A stretch of 52,419 nt of DNA from CAWJFP01 sp963842155 (GTDB taxonomy: Bacteria; Pseudomonadota; Alphaproteobacteria; JACZXZ01), in assembly GCA_963842155.1 (NCBI GenBank), contig CAWJFP010000019.1, forward strand, positions 1 through 52,419. Direction: 5' to 3'. A model generated the notes under the pieces. The model saw nothing but the letters and a program-made list of their open reading frames with translations, did not search any database and had not been told where the DNA came from. The translations under genes were made by a program, and so were the position numbers. Positions 19,003 through 28,255 of this stretch are shown here, in pieces (position 1 is the first letter of the stretch; the number at the start of each line of letters is the position of its first letter).

Positions 19003-19067
19003 GCAAGGCCACTGCGCCGCGCATGACCCAGCCGCGCTTCTCCGGGGCCAAGGGGAGGAATTTGGCA

Positions 19068-19577
19068 ATGCAGACCGCTTTCGCAGGCCGGCCGAAACGC
19101 CGGGCGTGCCGCGCCTTGGCCATCGCGAACCGCGCGTCCGTGCGATCGCGCGCTTGGGCCGGCGTCGCTGTCCCCTTCCTCGCAATCATTTCGCTGGCTG
19201 GTTGCCAGGAGATCGGCTTCCCGCCCGGGCCTGCGTCGGCCGCGCAACAGGCTGCGCCGCCGCCGGCCCCCGTCGCGGCGGCAACCGTCAACCCGCCGGC
19301 GGGCGCGCCGAGCGCGGCGGCGCCGACAGGGCTGCTCGATTTCGTCGTCGCCGCGAAGCCCGGCCAATCCAGCGTGATCGACGATGCGGTGCGCGGCGGC
19401 CAGCGCGTGACCATGGAGCGGGAATATCCCTCCGCAGCCGGGCTCCTCTGCCGGCGCTTCACCACGGCGCCGGTCAATAATCCAGCGGCCGTCGAGACGC
19501 ACGTCGCCTGCCGCGACAAAGCTAGCTGGCATATCGCCGACGTGACCGTCAAAGGAGCAAGCCCCTCCGGCCAATGA
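19068..19577 (+). CDS. Small predicted lipoprotein following the exporter
   Basis: The 169-residue product has lipobox ISLAGC (Cys about residue 46) after an unusually long basic N-region. A Pro/Ala-rich linker follows, then a small C-terminal domain with YPSAAGLLCRRFT and HVACRDKASWHIADV, a Cys pair and Trp arrangement reminiscent of rickettsial 17-kDa surface-antigen tails. I chose the ATG at 19068 because AGGGGAGG precedes it; an in-frame GTG at 18999 overlapping the exporter stop is an alternative. Its position 65 bases after the exporter suggests co-transcription and a role in the same envelope system (inference). Confidence 0.7.
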   Translation: MQTAFAGRPKRRACRALAIANRASVRSRAWAGVAVPFLAIISLAGCQEIGFPPGPASAAQQAAPPPAPVAAATVNPPAGAPSAAAPTGLLDFVVAAKPGQSSVIDDAVRGGQRVTMEREYPSAAGLLCRRFTTAPVNNPAAVETHVACRDKASWHIADVTVKGASPSGQ

Positions 19578-19616
19578 TCCTCGCCCCGCGCGCCATCCGG
19601 CGCCGTTCCACGAAGG

Positions 19617-20480
19617 CTATTTCTCCAAGAGCTCGATCTGCTCGGGATGGCTGACCTCGATCAGCGGGCCGTTCCACCAGCGGATGAAGCCGCGGACGCG
19701 CAAGCGTCGCCCGGTCAGCGTCTGCGGGTCGAGGCCGGTCTCGCGAAAGAGCCGCCGGCTCTCGGGCAGCAGCGCGATCGTGAGGCCGTCCTTCGCGTCC
19801 GCGCCGAGGAGCAGCGTGGCCCGGCCGGCGAGATGGCCGGTCGCGGTGACGCCTCCCTCGACGATCTCGAAGCTCTCCACATGGAAGCGCGCCTCCTCGG
19901 GCGCGCGCAGCTCGAAGGCGCGGGAAAGCCAGATGCCTCGCCGCGCCTCGCGCGCTTCCGCCTCGCGGGCAAGCATGAGGGCGGCGAGGGCGCGATTGCC
20001 GGCCGTCGTGGCGACGCGCGCCATGCCGCGCGCAAGCAGCTCGCCTTGCAGCCAGAGCCCGTCCTCGCGCGTGAGCTGCGCCAGGAGGCGGCCATAGCGG
20101 TCCGTTCTGCGCCTGTCGAAAGCGAGGGTGACGATTTGCCCCTTGGCAAGCTCGGCGAGGGCCGCGGTCGCCGCCTCCGCCAGCGGCCAGCTTCGTCCCT
20201 CCGCCGCGTCGAGCGGCGGCTTGGGTGCCATGATGCCGGCGAGCCGCAGCGCGCGGCCGTCCTCAAGCGCGAGCGTGTCGCCGTCGATCGCCTTGGCGAC
20301 GCGCGCCGTTCCTCCTGGCGTCAGCGCCGCGATTGCCTGTGGCGCGCTTGCGGCGCTCTCGGCCGCGAAGGCACCCCCCGCCGCCAGGAGCCATGTCGCG
20401 AGCATGGCCGCCGCGAGTTGATTCGCCGCACCCCCGCGCGCGTCACGGCAGCTTTGCAGCATCATGACCGCATCGTACAC
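19617..20480 (-). CDS. Exported SNase-like (thermonuclease fold) protein, atypical active site
   Basis: The 287-residue product has a signal peptide ending near AFAAE. The staphylococcal-nuclease-like OB fold (about residues 55-165) has VAKAIDGDTLAL, LRLAGIMAPKPP and RRTDRYGRLLAQL. Active members have R-L-x-G-I-D-x-P-E in the second motif, where the Asp binds Ca2+ and the Glu is the general base. Here they are Met and Lys, so nuclease activity is doubtful, although both Arg positions appear kept. The C-terminal ~120 residues form a second domain (VESFEIVEGGVTATGHLAG, RRLRVRGFIRWWNGPLIEV) that looks like an added OB-type beta domain. The gene is divergent from proline iminopeptidase across 47 bases. 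Confidence 0.8.
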   Translation of the reverse strand: MYDAVMMLQSCRDARGGAANQLAAAMLATWLLAAGGAFAAESAASAPQAIAALTPGGTARVAKAIDGDTLALEDGRALRLAGIMAPKPPLDAAEGRSWPLAEAATAALAELAKGQIVTLAFDRRRTDRYGRLLAQLTREDGLWLQGELLARGMARVATTAGNRALAALMLAREAEAREARRGIWLSRAFELRAPEEARFHVESFEIVEGGVTATGHLAGRATLLLGADAKDGLTIALLPESRRLFRETGLDPQTLTGRRLRVRGFIRWWNGPLIEVSHPEQIELLEK

Positions 20481-20527
20481 TCGAAACGCCGTCGCTGCCC
20501 CGCACCAGATCGCCAGGAGAGAGGCCG

Positions 20528-21478
20528 ATGCTGCCGCAGGATCTCTACCCCGAAATCCAGCCCCATCAAAGCGGCAGCCTCCCGCTCGACCGGCTCCATG
20601 TGATGTATTGGGAGATCTCGGGCAATCCGCGCGGCGTGCCGGCGCTCTTCCTCCATGGCGGTCCCGGCGCGGGCACCACCCCCACCCATCGCCGCTTCTT
20701 CGACCCCGGCCATTACCGCATCGTGCTGTTCGATCAGCGCGGCGCCGGCCGCTCCACCCCCTTGGGCGAGACGCGCGACAACACCACCCCGCTCCTCATC
20801 CGCGACATCGAGACCCTGCGCCGCCACCTCGAGATCGAGCGCTGGCTCGTCTTCGGCGGCTCCTGGGGCTCGACCTTGGCGCTCGCCTACGCCCAGGCGC
20901 ATCCCGAGCGCGTGCTCGGCCTCGTGCTGCGGGGCATCTTCCTTTGCCGGCGCAGCGAGATCGACTGGTTCCTCTACGAGCTGCGCAACATCTTCCCCGA
21001 GGCCTGGCGCAGCTTCGCGGAATATCTCCCGGCGGCCGAGCGCGACGACATCTTGGCGAGCTACCATAAGCGGCTGGTGGACCCTGACCCAACGGTCCAT
21101 ATGCCGGCGGCGCGCCGCTGGAGCGTCTATGAAGGCTCCTGCTCGACCTTGCTGCCGAGCCCGGAGACGGTGGCCGCCTTCGGCGACGAGCGCATGGCGC
21201 TCGGCCTCGCGCGCATGGAGGCCCATTACTTCATCAACGACATCTTCCTGCCGCCGAACGCGCTGCTCGACGGTCTCGCGCGCATCCGCCATCTGCCCGC
21301 CGCAATCGTGCAGGGCCGCTACGACGCCGTCTGCCCCATCGTCACCGCCGACGAGCTGCATCGCGCCTGGCCCGAGGCCGCCTACAAGGTGATCCCCGAT
21401 GCCGGCCATTCGGCCATGGAACCCGGCATTCGCTCGGCGCTGGTGGAGGCGACCGACAAGTTCCGCGGCTTGCGTTAG
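20528..21478 (+). CDS. pip: Proline iminopeptidase (alpha/beta hydrolase)
   Basis: This enzyme removes N-terminal proline from peptides. The 316-residue product has the family features: oxyanion motif FLHGGPGAG, FDQRGAGRSTP, the nucleophile elbow GGSWGS, Asp in VQGRYDAVCP and His in PDAGHSAME, which together form the Ser-Asp-His triad. The length is normal. AGGAGAGAGGCCG precedes the ATG. It shares a 47-base divergent spacer with the SNase-like gene. Confidence 0.95.
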   Translation: MLPQDLYPEIQPHQSGSLPLDRLHVMYWEISGNPRGVPALFLHGGPGAGTTPTHRRFFDPGHYRIVLFDQRGAGRSTPLGETRDNTTPLLIRDIETLRRHLEIERWLVFGGSWGSTLALAYAQAHPERVLGLVLRGIFLCRRSEIDWFLYELRNIFPEAWRSFAEYLPAAERDDILASYHKRLVDPDPTVHMPAARRWSVYEGSCSTLLPSPETVAAFGDERMALGLARMEAHYFINDIFLPPNALLDGLARIRHLPAAIVQGRYDAVCPIVTADELHRAWPEAAYKVIPDAGHSAMEPGIRSALVEATDKFRGLR

Positions 21479-21591
21479 CGGCGGGTGCTTCCGCGACCGC
21501 CGCGTGCAGATTCAACCTGACGTTGAAGGGAACGGCTGCTAGAGTTGTCACGTAGCGTGCGGCTTGGTTACGCGGCCGGGGAGGCGTTCCG

Positions 21592-22992
21592 ATGCCTGCT
21601 GACAATGACGCCAAGATCGAGCATGTCGTCGTGCTCGCACTGGAGAACCGCTCCTTCGACCATATGCTGGGCAGCTGCCAGCAGGCCAAGACGGATATCG
21701 ATGGAATTCCCACAGAGGGCTCGGCGCAGACACGCGCTAATCAATTCGAAGGCGTCACCTATCCGCAGGCGCCCGGCGCCGCGCGCGTGGTCTTCGAGGA
21801 TCCGCATCATGAGACGCCGCATGTCCTCGCCCAGCTCAAGACGGTCGCCGACATTCCCAACGGTGGCTTCATCCAGGATTATGCGAGTGCCTATCCGATG
21901 TTGACCACTGCGGGCCGCACCGAGGTGATGAAATACCACGCGCTCGACAGCTTGCCCGCCCTCCATGCCCTGGCGCGCAATTTCGCCGTCTGCGACCGGT
22001 GGTTCTCCTCGGTACCGGGACCGACCTGGGCGAACCGTCTATTCATGATGAGCGGGACTTCGCTGGGCCGCGTGAACATGCCCAACGGCGTACTCGACTT
22101 GAACCTGCATTGGTACGACCAGCCCACTATCTTCGACCGCCTCAACGAGCGCTCGAAGACTTGGAGGATATATCACGGCGATACACCTCTTTCGCTCCTG
22201 TTGGTCAACCAATGGCAGAAACCAAATCGAAACAGATATTCTCCGATGAACCAATTCTTCGCCGACGTCCAGAAGGCCGATAGTGACAATCCCTTCCCCG
22301 AGTTCGTATTTGTCGAGCCGGCCTATCTCGACCCCGGCGCCAATGACGACCATCCGTCCCACGACGTCCTCGCGGGCGAGGCGCTGATCGCCAGTGTCTA
22401 CAATGCCCTGCGCGCCAACGAGGAGCTTTGGCAAAAACTGCTCTTGATCGTCCTTTTCGACGAGCATGGCGGCTTTTATGACCATGTCGCCCCGCCGTCA
22501 CCGGTCCCACCCCCCGATCATCATCAGGAGGAATACAGCTTCACGCAGCTTGGCGTGCGCGTGCCGGCGATTCTCGTCTCGCCTTATCTCGCAAACGACG
22601 TGGTCCATGACCAGTTCGATCATACGAGCCTGCTAAAGTATCTCATCGACAAATGGCATCTCGGCGAGCTCGGCGACCGCGCTGCAAACGCAACGACCTT
22701 TCGGAAATATATCTTGCCGACGCCGAGAGAAGACGCGCCACAATCGATTCCCGCGATGCCGAAGACGTTAGCGCCGGCCCCAATTCCGCCGCGCCAACCG
22801 CTCAACGATCACCAAAGCGCGCTCGTTCAGCTCTCGCACGCCTTGGAGACCATGGGCGGGGAGGACGCCGAGGTGGTCGCGGCGCGCAGCCGCCAGACAG
22901 TCATCGGCCCGCAGAGCCAGATCGATGCAGCGGTCGATCGTGTCGACGCCTTCCTAAAGCATGGTGCGGCCGAGGTCATCAAGCAGCCCTAG
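21592..22992 (+). CDS. Phosphoesterase / phospholipase C-type enzyme
   Basis: The 466-residue member of the bacterial phospholipase C/acid phosphatase phosphoesterase family starts with the signature IEHVVVLALENRSFDHMLG, whose Glu-Asn supply metal and nucleophile contacts. Further motifs are PTWANRLFMMSGTS, FVEPAYLDPGANDDHPSHDV (metal-binding Asp/His), LFDEHGGFYDHVAPP and GVRVPAILVSPY. No signal peptide is evident, unlike secreted PlcC-type enzymes, so it may be cytoplasmic or leave by another route. The substrate is unknown. GGGGAGG precedes the ATG. Confidence 0.9.
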   Translation: MPADNDAKIEHVVVLALENRSFDHMLGSCQQAKTDIDGIPTEGSAQTRANQFEGVTYPQAPGAARVVFEDPHHETPHVLAQLKTVADIPNGGFIQDYASAYPMLTTAGRTEVMKYHALDSLPALHALARNFAVCDRWFSSVPGPTWANRLFMMSGTSLGRVNMPNGVLDLNLHWYDQPTIFDRLNERSKTWRIYHGDTPLSLLLVNQWQKPNRNRYSPMNQFFADVQKADSDNPFPEFVFVEPAYLDPGANDDHPSHDVLAGEALIASVYNALRANEELWQKLLLIVLFDEHGGFYDHVAPPSPVPPPDHHQEEYSFTQLGVRVPAILVSPYLANDVVHDQFDHTSLLKYLIDKWHLGELGDRAANATTFRKYILPTPREDAPQSIPAMPKTLAPAPIPPRQPLNDHQSALVQLSHALETMGGEDAEVVAARSRQTVIGPQSQIDAAVDRVDAFLKHGAAEVIKQP

Positions 22993-23078
22993 CCCGCCTC
23001 TCTCTCCCTGCTTGCCAAGGCGGATTATTCGCCTATCATCGGCGTCCCGCCTGTTTGGGGGCTACCGGGGGGTGTTCC

Positions 23079-23636
23079 TTGCGTTTTTTCGCCGCTTTTC
23101 TTGCCTGCGCCTTGCTGGCCGTTCCGGCCTGGGCGCAGGAATTGCTTTTCGACAGTTTTCCGCCCTTGGTGCAAAGACCGCTTCCCAACGACGATCCCGC
23201 CTTTCTCGAATTGCAGGCGGGCGTGCGGGACCTGCGGAACTACCAGGTCCCGGCCTTCGATCTCGAATACCGCTCGGACTGGAAGCTCCTTTACTTCAAG
23301 CCGATCGTCGGCATCCTCGTCTCGACGCGCGACGCGGTCTATGGCTATGGCGGCTTCGCCCTCGATATTTACTTCGGCAACCGCATCGTACTCACGCCGA
23401 GCCTCGCGGTCGGCGCCTATTACAAGGGGAGGGACGTTAATCTCGGCACCTGGCTGCCGGAATTTCGCGACGCGGTCGAGATCGCCTACCGCTTCGACGA
23501 CCGTTCGCGCCTCGGCATCATGTTCAACCATGTCTCGAATGCGGGCATCGGCAAGAGCAATTCCGGGACCGAGACCTTGATGCTGACCTATGCCTATCCA
23601 CTCAATAAGCTGCAAGGCCTGATCGGCGGGCAATAG
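23079..23636 (+). CDS. Lipid A 3-O-deacylase (PagL-type acyloxyacyl hydrolase)
   Basis: The 185-residue product is predicted to be an outer-membrane barrel enzyme that removes the 3-O acyl chain of lipid A. A signal peptide (LACALLAVPAWAQ) is followed by barrel strands. The PagL catalytic motif HVSNAG is present with His151 and Ser153 and a downstream Glu at about 165, matching the His-Ser-Glu triad. There is no ATG; the best start is TTG at 23079, preceded by a G6 run, and it places the signal peptide exactly at the N-terminus. The final residues LIGGQ lack the usual C-terminal aromatic residue. Confidence 0.85.
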   Translation: MRFFAAFLACALLAVPAWAQELLFDSFPPLVQRPLPNDDPAFLELQAGVRDLRNYQVPAFDLEYRSDWKLLYFKPIVGILVSTRDAVYGYGGFALDIYFGNRIVLTPSLAVGAYYKGRDVNLGTWLPEFRDAVEIAYRFDDRSRLGIMFNHVSNAGIGKSNSGTETLMLTYAYPLNKLQGLIGGQ

Positions 23637-23645
23637 GCCGCCGCG

Positions 23646-23661
23646 CGGCGGCGCGCCGCCG
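23646..23661. terminator. GC palindrome after the deacylase gene (possible terminator)
   Basis: A perfect 16-base palindrome CGGCGGCGCGCCGCCG lies about 10 bases after the stop and is followed by GTTTC. It could form a short hairpin, but the T run is weak, so terminator function is only a suggestion. Confidence 0.25.
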
Positions 23662-23766
23662 TTTCAGCCTGCATCGCGTAATGCAAATGGCGCGGCCTCG
23701 CGGGGCGCAGAGTGCAAATGGCGCCGAGCATGGCTTGAAAGAGCTTAAGATCGGCCGGGGACGGCC

Positions 23767-23955
23767 TTAAAGAATCCTTGCTAGCCCCACCGCCAGCAGC
23801 AGCACGACCGCCCAGCTTCCGACAAAGGCCGAAACGAGAAGAAGCGCGTCGGCCAAGGCCCGGAAGTGCCAGCCGGCGGCGCGCCGGCGCGGCGTTCCCG
23901 CCGCGCCGGTCTCGACATTCAATTCGATTTCGTCAGTATGCGCCAGGGCCGTCAC
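23767..23955 (-). CDS. Small single-span membrane protein
   Basis: The 62-residue frame begins at a GTG preceded by GAGGAAG at good spacing. The N-terminal half is polar, then ALLLVSAFVGSWAVVLLLAVGLARIL forms one transmembrane segment reaching the C-terminus. No family is recognised. It stands alone between the deacylase and the dehydratase gene. Shine-Dalgarno sequence, clear topology and minus-strand placement in a 519-base gap argue that it is real, but small high-GC frames can be chance. Confidence 0.55.
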   Translation of the reverse strand: MTALAHTDEIELNVETGAAGTPRRRAAGWHFRALADALLLVSAFVGSWAVVLLLAVGLARIL

Positions 23956-24155
23956 GGCAATCTTCCTCGTCTGGTCTCGTCACTCGCCAAGGGATCGTTA
24001 ATAGGCGCAAGGAGCCTCGGGGATCGATCGAATGGGTCATGCCAAAGGAACGCAAGAACGATGCCAAAGGCGCGGTAATTTTTGCGGGACGGCATTGCGG
24101 CGCGGCAGGACGCGGCCTTAAGCTTAACCATGATGGCAGGCAGGCGGCGGCGCGG

Positions 24156-25164
24156 ATGATGAGCGGCGATCTGGCAGGCGAGCCTGCGCCCGATTTGGCA
24201 GCGCTGCGCTCGGCGGCGGCGCTGCTCGCGGGCCGCGCGGTGCGCACCCCGCTGTCTCGAATCGGCCGCCCTCAATGCCAGGCTCGGGGGCCGGCTCCTG
24301 GTCAAGCCGGAGATGCTGCAACTCACCGGCTCCTTCAAGTTCCGCGGCGCCTATAACAAGCTGAGCCGCATCCCGCCCGAGCGGCGCGCGCCTGGCGTCG
24401 TCGCCTTCTCCTCGGGCAACCATGCCCAGGGCGTGGCCGCGGCCGCGCGCATCCTCGGGCTCAAGGCGGTCATCGTGATGCCGTCCGACGCGCCGCGCAT
24501 TAAGGTCGCCAACACGCGCGGCTACGGCGCAGAAGTCGTGCTCTACGACCGCTACAAGGAGGATCGCGAGGCGCTGGCCGACCGCATCATGGCCGAGCGC
24601 GGCGCCACTTTGGTGCGGCCCTATGACGACGAGGCGGTGATCGCCGGGCAGGGGACGATCGGGCTCGAGCTCGCGGAGGATGCCGAGACGCTCGGTATCG
24701 TCCTCGATGCCGTGGCGGCACCTTGCGGCGGCGGCGGGCTCATCTCCGGCATCGCGCTGGCCATCGCCGCGCTTTCGCCCTCGACGACCGTCCATACCGC
24801 CGAGCCCGAGGGCTTCGACGACACGGCGCGCTCGCTCGCGGCGGGCGAGCGGCTGCGCAACCAAGGCGGCGGCACCTCCATCTGCGACGCGCTGCTCGCG
24901 GACCAGCCGGGGCGGCTCACCTTCGCCCTCATGCAGGGCCGCGTCGAAAGCGGCTTCGCGGTGAGCGAGGCCCAAGTCAAGCGCGCCGTCGCCGCGGCCT
25001 TCGAGCATTTCAAGCTGGTGGTCGAACCGGGCGGCGCCGTGGCGCTGGCGGCGGCCCTCGCGGGGCTGCTGCCGGTCAAGGGCCGCACGGTCGCCGTCGT
25101 CTGCTCGGGCGGTAATGTCGATGCGGAGCTTTTTCGCCGCCTGCTCGAGGAAGCGGCGGCCTAG
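24156..25164 (+). CDS. Threonine ammonia-lyase (PLP fold II), single frameshift near N-terminus
   Basis: This enzyme deaminates threonine (or serine) to the 2-oxo acid. The frame from 24156 gives LAALRSAAALLAGRAVRTPLS. One extra C at 24258 must be skipped to continue as ESAALNARLGGRLLVKPEM. The PLP-binding Lys is in LTGSFKFRGAYNKL, the substrate/phosphate loops are SSGNHAQGVA and CGGGGLISG, and a serine/GGN loop is in CSGGNVD. No C-terminal ACT domain is present, so it is of the catabolic/biodegradative type, about 335 residues. The break is a one-base insertion in an otherwise perfect sequence, probably a sequencing error. hutG follows after six bases. Confidence 0.87.
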
Positions 25165-25170
25165 CCGGCG

Positions 25171-25983
25171 ATGAGCGAGCTCTATCGCCACCGGGCCGGC
25201 GACACGCCGCTCATCGTCTCGCTGCCCCATTGCGGCACGCTGATCCCCGACCCTCTCGCCGCCCGCATGACGCCCTCTGCCCTCATGCGCGCCGACACGG
25301 ACTGGCATACCGACCGGCTCTATGATTTCGCGGGCGAGCTGGGCGCCCATATGCTGATGGCGAACCTCTCGCGCTATGTCGTCGATCTCAACCGCGATCC
25401 CTCGGGCCGGCCGCTTTATCCCGGCCAGGAGAATACCGGCCTCTGCCCGCTCGACAGCTTCGACCGGCTGCCGCTCTATCGCGCGGGCGAGGAGCCCGAC
25501 GCGGCGGAGATAGCGCGGCGCACCGAGCTTTATTGGCAGCCCTATCATGATCGGCTGCGCGAGATGCTGGCGCGCGTCAAGGAGAAGCACGGCGTGGCGC
25601 TGCTCTTCGACGCCCATTCCATCCGCTCGCGCATCCCGCGCTTCTTCGCAGGCCGATTGCCCGATCTCAATCTCGGCACCGGCGGCGGCGCCTGCGCCGA
25701 TCGCGCTCTTGCGGAGCAGCTCTTCGGCGTCTGCCGCGAGGCGGAAGGCTATAGCGCGGTGCTCGACGGCCGCTTCCAGGGCGGCTTCATCACGCGCCGT
25801 TACGGCGCGCCCGCAAGCGGCGTCCATGCGGTGCAGCTCGAGCTCGTGCAGGCGACCTACATGGACGAGACGCCGCCCTTCCTCTTCCGCGCCGCGCTCG
25901 CCGAGCGGCTTCGCCCGACCCTCCGACGGCTCCTCGCCGCCATGCTCGACTGGGCGGCGGCGCGGCAGGCGGCGGCCGGCTGA
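25171..25983 (+). CDS. hutG: N-formylglutamate amidohydrolase
   Basis: This enzyme hydrolyses N-formylglutamate to glutamate and formate, the last step of one histidine-degradation route. The 270-residue product shows LIVSLPHCGTLIP, the metal-binding DTDWHTDRLYDF, RYVVDLNRDPSG and LLFDAHSIRSRIP, all characteristic of the family. It begins just downstream of the threonine dehydratase gene, indicating an amino-acid catabolism operon. Other hut genes are absent from the window, so the native substrate could be another N-formyl or aspartoacyl amide. Confidence 0.92.
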   Translation: MSELYRHRAGDTPLIVSLPHCGTLIPDPLAARMTPSALMRADTDWHTDRLYDFAGELGAHMLMANLSRYVVDLNRDPSGRPLYPGQENTGLCPLDSFDRLPLYRAGEEPDAAEIARRTELYWQPYHDRLREMLARVKEKHGVALLFDAHSIRSRIPRFFAGRLPDLNLGTGGGACADRALAEQLFGVCREAEGYSAVLDGRFQGGFITRRYGAPASGVHAVQLELVQATYMDETPPFLFRAALAERLRPTLRRLLAAMLDWAAARQAAAG

Positions 25984-26022
25984 GGGGTTCAACGACTTGT
26001 TGAAACGCTCTAGTGTGGCGCC

Positions 26023-28255
26023 ATGGGACGTGCCGGCCGCAATCTGCTGCGTGCGCTGAACTGGCTGCTACCGCTCGCCATCCTCGTGCTGGCGCTCGCC
26101 GGATGGGTGAGCCAGCCCGTGCCGCTCGTCGAGCTGCGCAACCTCGTCTTCGACAGCTTCCTGCGCTTGAGGCCGCATGCCTACGAGCCCGCGCCCGTCA
26201 CCATCGTCGATATCGACGATGCGAGCCTGGCCAAGCTCGGCCAATGGCCCTGGCCGCGAACCCTGGTAGCGCGTCTCGTCGAGCGGCTCGACGAGCTGGG
26301 CGCGGCCTCGATCGCGCTCGACGTGCTGTTCGCCGAGCCCGACCGCACCTCGCCCGCGAGCATGCTGCGCGAGATGCCCGAGCTCGCGCCCGACGATCCG
26401 CTCGTCCAGCGCCTCAAGGCGCTGCCCGATCACGACGCGCTTCTGGCGCAGGCCTTCGCCAAGGCCCCGGTCGTGACCGGCTTCGCGGGCGTCGACAAGA
26501 CGGGGCCGCGTCTCCCCGTCTTGAGGACGGGCTTTGCCATGGCGGGCGACGACCCGCTCGCCTTCGTGCCGCATTTCCCCGGCGCCGCGGTCGACCTGCC
26601 CGCGCTCGAGGCGGCCGCCCATGGCAATGGCAGCTTCAACGACATTCCCGATGCGGACGGCATGGTCCGCCGCGTGCCGCTGCTCGTCGCCATCGACGAC
26701 AAGCTCTACCCCTCCTTGTCGGCCGAGGCCTTGCGCGTCGGCCAGGGCGCCTCGGGCTATGTGATCAAATCGAGCGGGGCCAGCGGCGTGGCGAGCTTCG
26801 GCCAGCATACCGGCGTCACCCAGATGAAGATCGGCGCCCTCATCGTGCCGACGGACGCGCAGGGCCAGCTCTGGATCCACGACACGGGCCATCGGCCCGA
26901 GCGCTTCGTCTCCGTCTGGAAGCTCTTCGAGCCCGGCTTCGACCCGGCGCAGGTCAAGGACCATGTCGTGCTGGTCGGCACCAGCGCCGCCGGGCTCAAG
27001 GACCTGCGTGCGACGCCGCTCGATCCCGCCGCACCCGGCGTCGAGCTCCATGCGCAGGCGATCGAGCAAATGCTGCTCGGCGATTTCCTCGAGCGGCCCG
27101 ACTGGGCGCAGGGCGCCGAGCTCGTTTACATGCTGTTGCTGGGCCTGCTGCTCATGGCGCTTCTGCCGCTTGTCGGCGCGAGCTGGGCGGCGGTCGTAGG
27201 CGCCCTATCGGTCACGGGCGCGATCGGCGCCTCCTGGTATTTCTACCGCGAGCATTCCTGGCTGCTCGACCCGGTCTATCCCTCGCTCGTCTGCATCCTC
27301 GTCTACACCGCGAGCTCGGCGATTCTCTATCTCCGCACCGAGCTCGAGCGGCAAAGCGTCCGCAACGCCTTCTCGCGCTACCTCGCACCCTCGATCGTCG
27401 AGGAGCTGGCGCGCCATCCGGAGCGGCTCGCGCTCGGCGGCGAGATGCGCGAGATGACGCTGCTGTTCTCGGACATACGCGGCTTCACCACCATCTCCGA
27501 GGGCTTCGACGCCCAGGGCCTCACCTCCTTCATGAACCGCTACCTCACGCCGATGACCGACGTCATCCTGGCGAGTGGCGGCACCATCGACAAATATATG
27601 GGCGACGCCATCATGGCGTTCTGGAACGCACCGCTCGACGAGCCGCTGCATGCGGAGCGCGCCTGCCGCGCGGCGCTAGCCATGCGCGCCGAGCTGGCGC
27701 GGCTCAACGAGGTTTGGCGCGCCGAGGCCGAGGCGCAAGGACGGCGGCCCATCGAAGTGCGCATCGGCGTCGGGCTGAATACCGGCGTGTGCTGCGTGGG
27801 CAATATGGGCTCGGACCAGCGCTTCGACTATTCGGTGCTGGGCGACGACGTGAACCTCGCTTCGCGGCTCGAGGGCCAGTCCAAGACCTACGGCGTCGAC
27901 ATCGTGATCGGGGAGACGACCGCGCGCCTCATTCCGGCGCTGGCAGTGCTCGAGCTCGACCTCATCAAGGTCAAGGGCAAGACGCGGCCCGTCCATGTCT
28001 TCGCCCTCATCGGCGACGAGCGGGTCGGCGAGACGGCCGCCTTCGCCGCGCTCAAGGCGGCGCATGACGGCATGCTCGCCGCCTATCGCGCGCGGCAATG
28101 GGCGGCGGCGCGACGGGCGCTAGAAGTCCTGCCGCGCCGAGGCGCCCGATGCGCTGCGCCAGCTCTACGCGCTCTACGACGAGCGCATCGCCGCTTGCGA
28201 ATTGGCGCCGCCGCCGCCCGAATGGGACGGAGTTTTCGTCGCGCTCACGAAATAG
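26023..28255 (+). CDS. CHASE2-domain adenylate/guanylate cyclase, frameshift near C-terminus
   Basis: This is a membrane class III nucleotide cyclase with an extracytoplasmic sensor. An N-terminal transmembrane helix precedes a CHASE2 domain (about residues 30-345, with VTIVDIDDASLAKLGQWPWP). Several transmembrane segments (about 358-435) follow, then the cyclase domain (about 465-650) with metal-binding Asp residues in LLFSDIRGFTTIS and KYMGDAIMAFWNAP, and VGNMGSDQRFDYSVLGDDVN. Near 28129 one extra C shifts the frame. Skipping it restores a natural ending, CRAEAPDALRQLYALYDERI to ...VFVALTK, with stop at 28253-28255, convergent with the MFS gene. Without correction the tail is basic nonsense. 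The ligand is unknown. Confidence 0.9.

Noticed and set aside
17116..19185. 689-codon minus-strand frame over the polysaccharide exporter
   Set aside because: It is a shadow of a real gene; Arg/Asp/Val-rich pattern with no motif, and it spans two genes and a spacer.
24124..25992. 622-codon minus-strand frame over the dehydratase and hutG genes
   Set aside because: The plus strand carries diagnostic enzyme motifs; the minus frame is His/Arg/Ala-rich with no recognisable family, typical of a shadow frame.
26013..28067. 684-codon plus-strand frame overlapping the cyclase
   Set aside because: It is offset by one frame from a cyclase with intact CHASE2 and catalytic motifs and is extremely Arg-rich.
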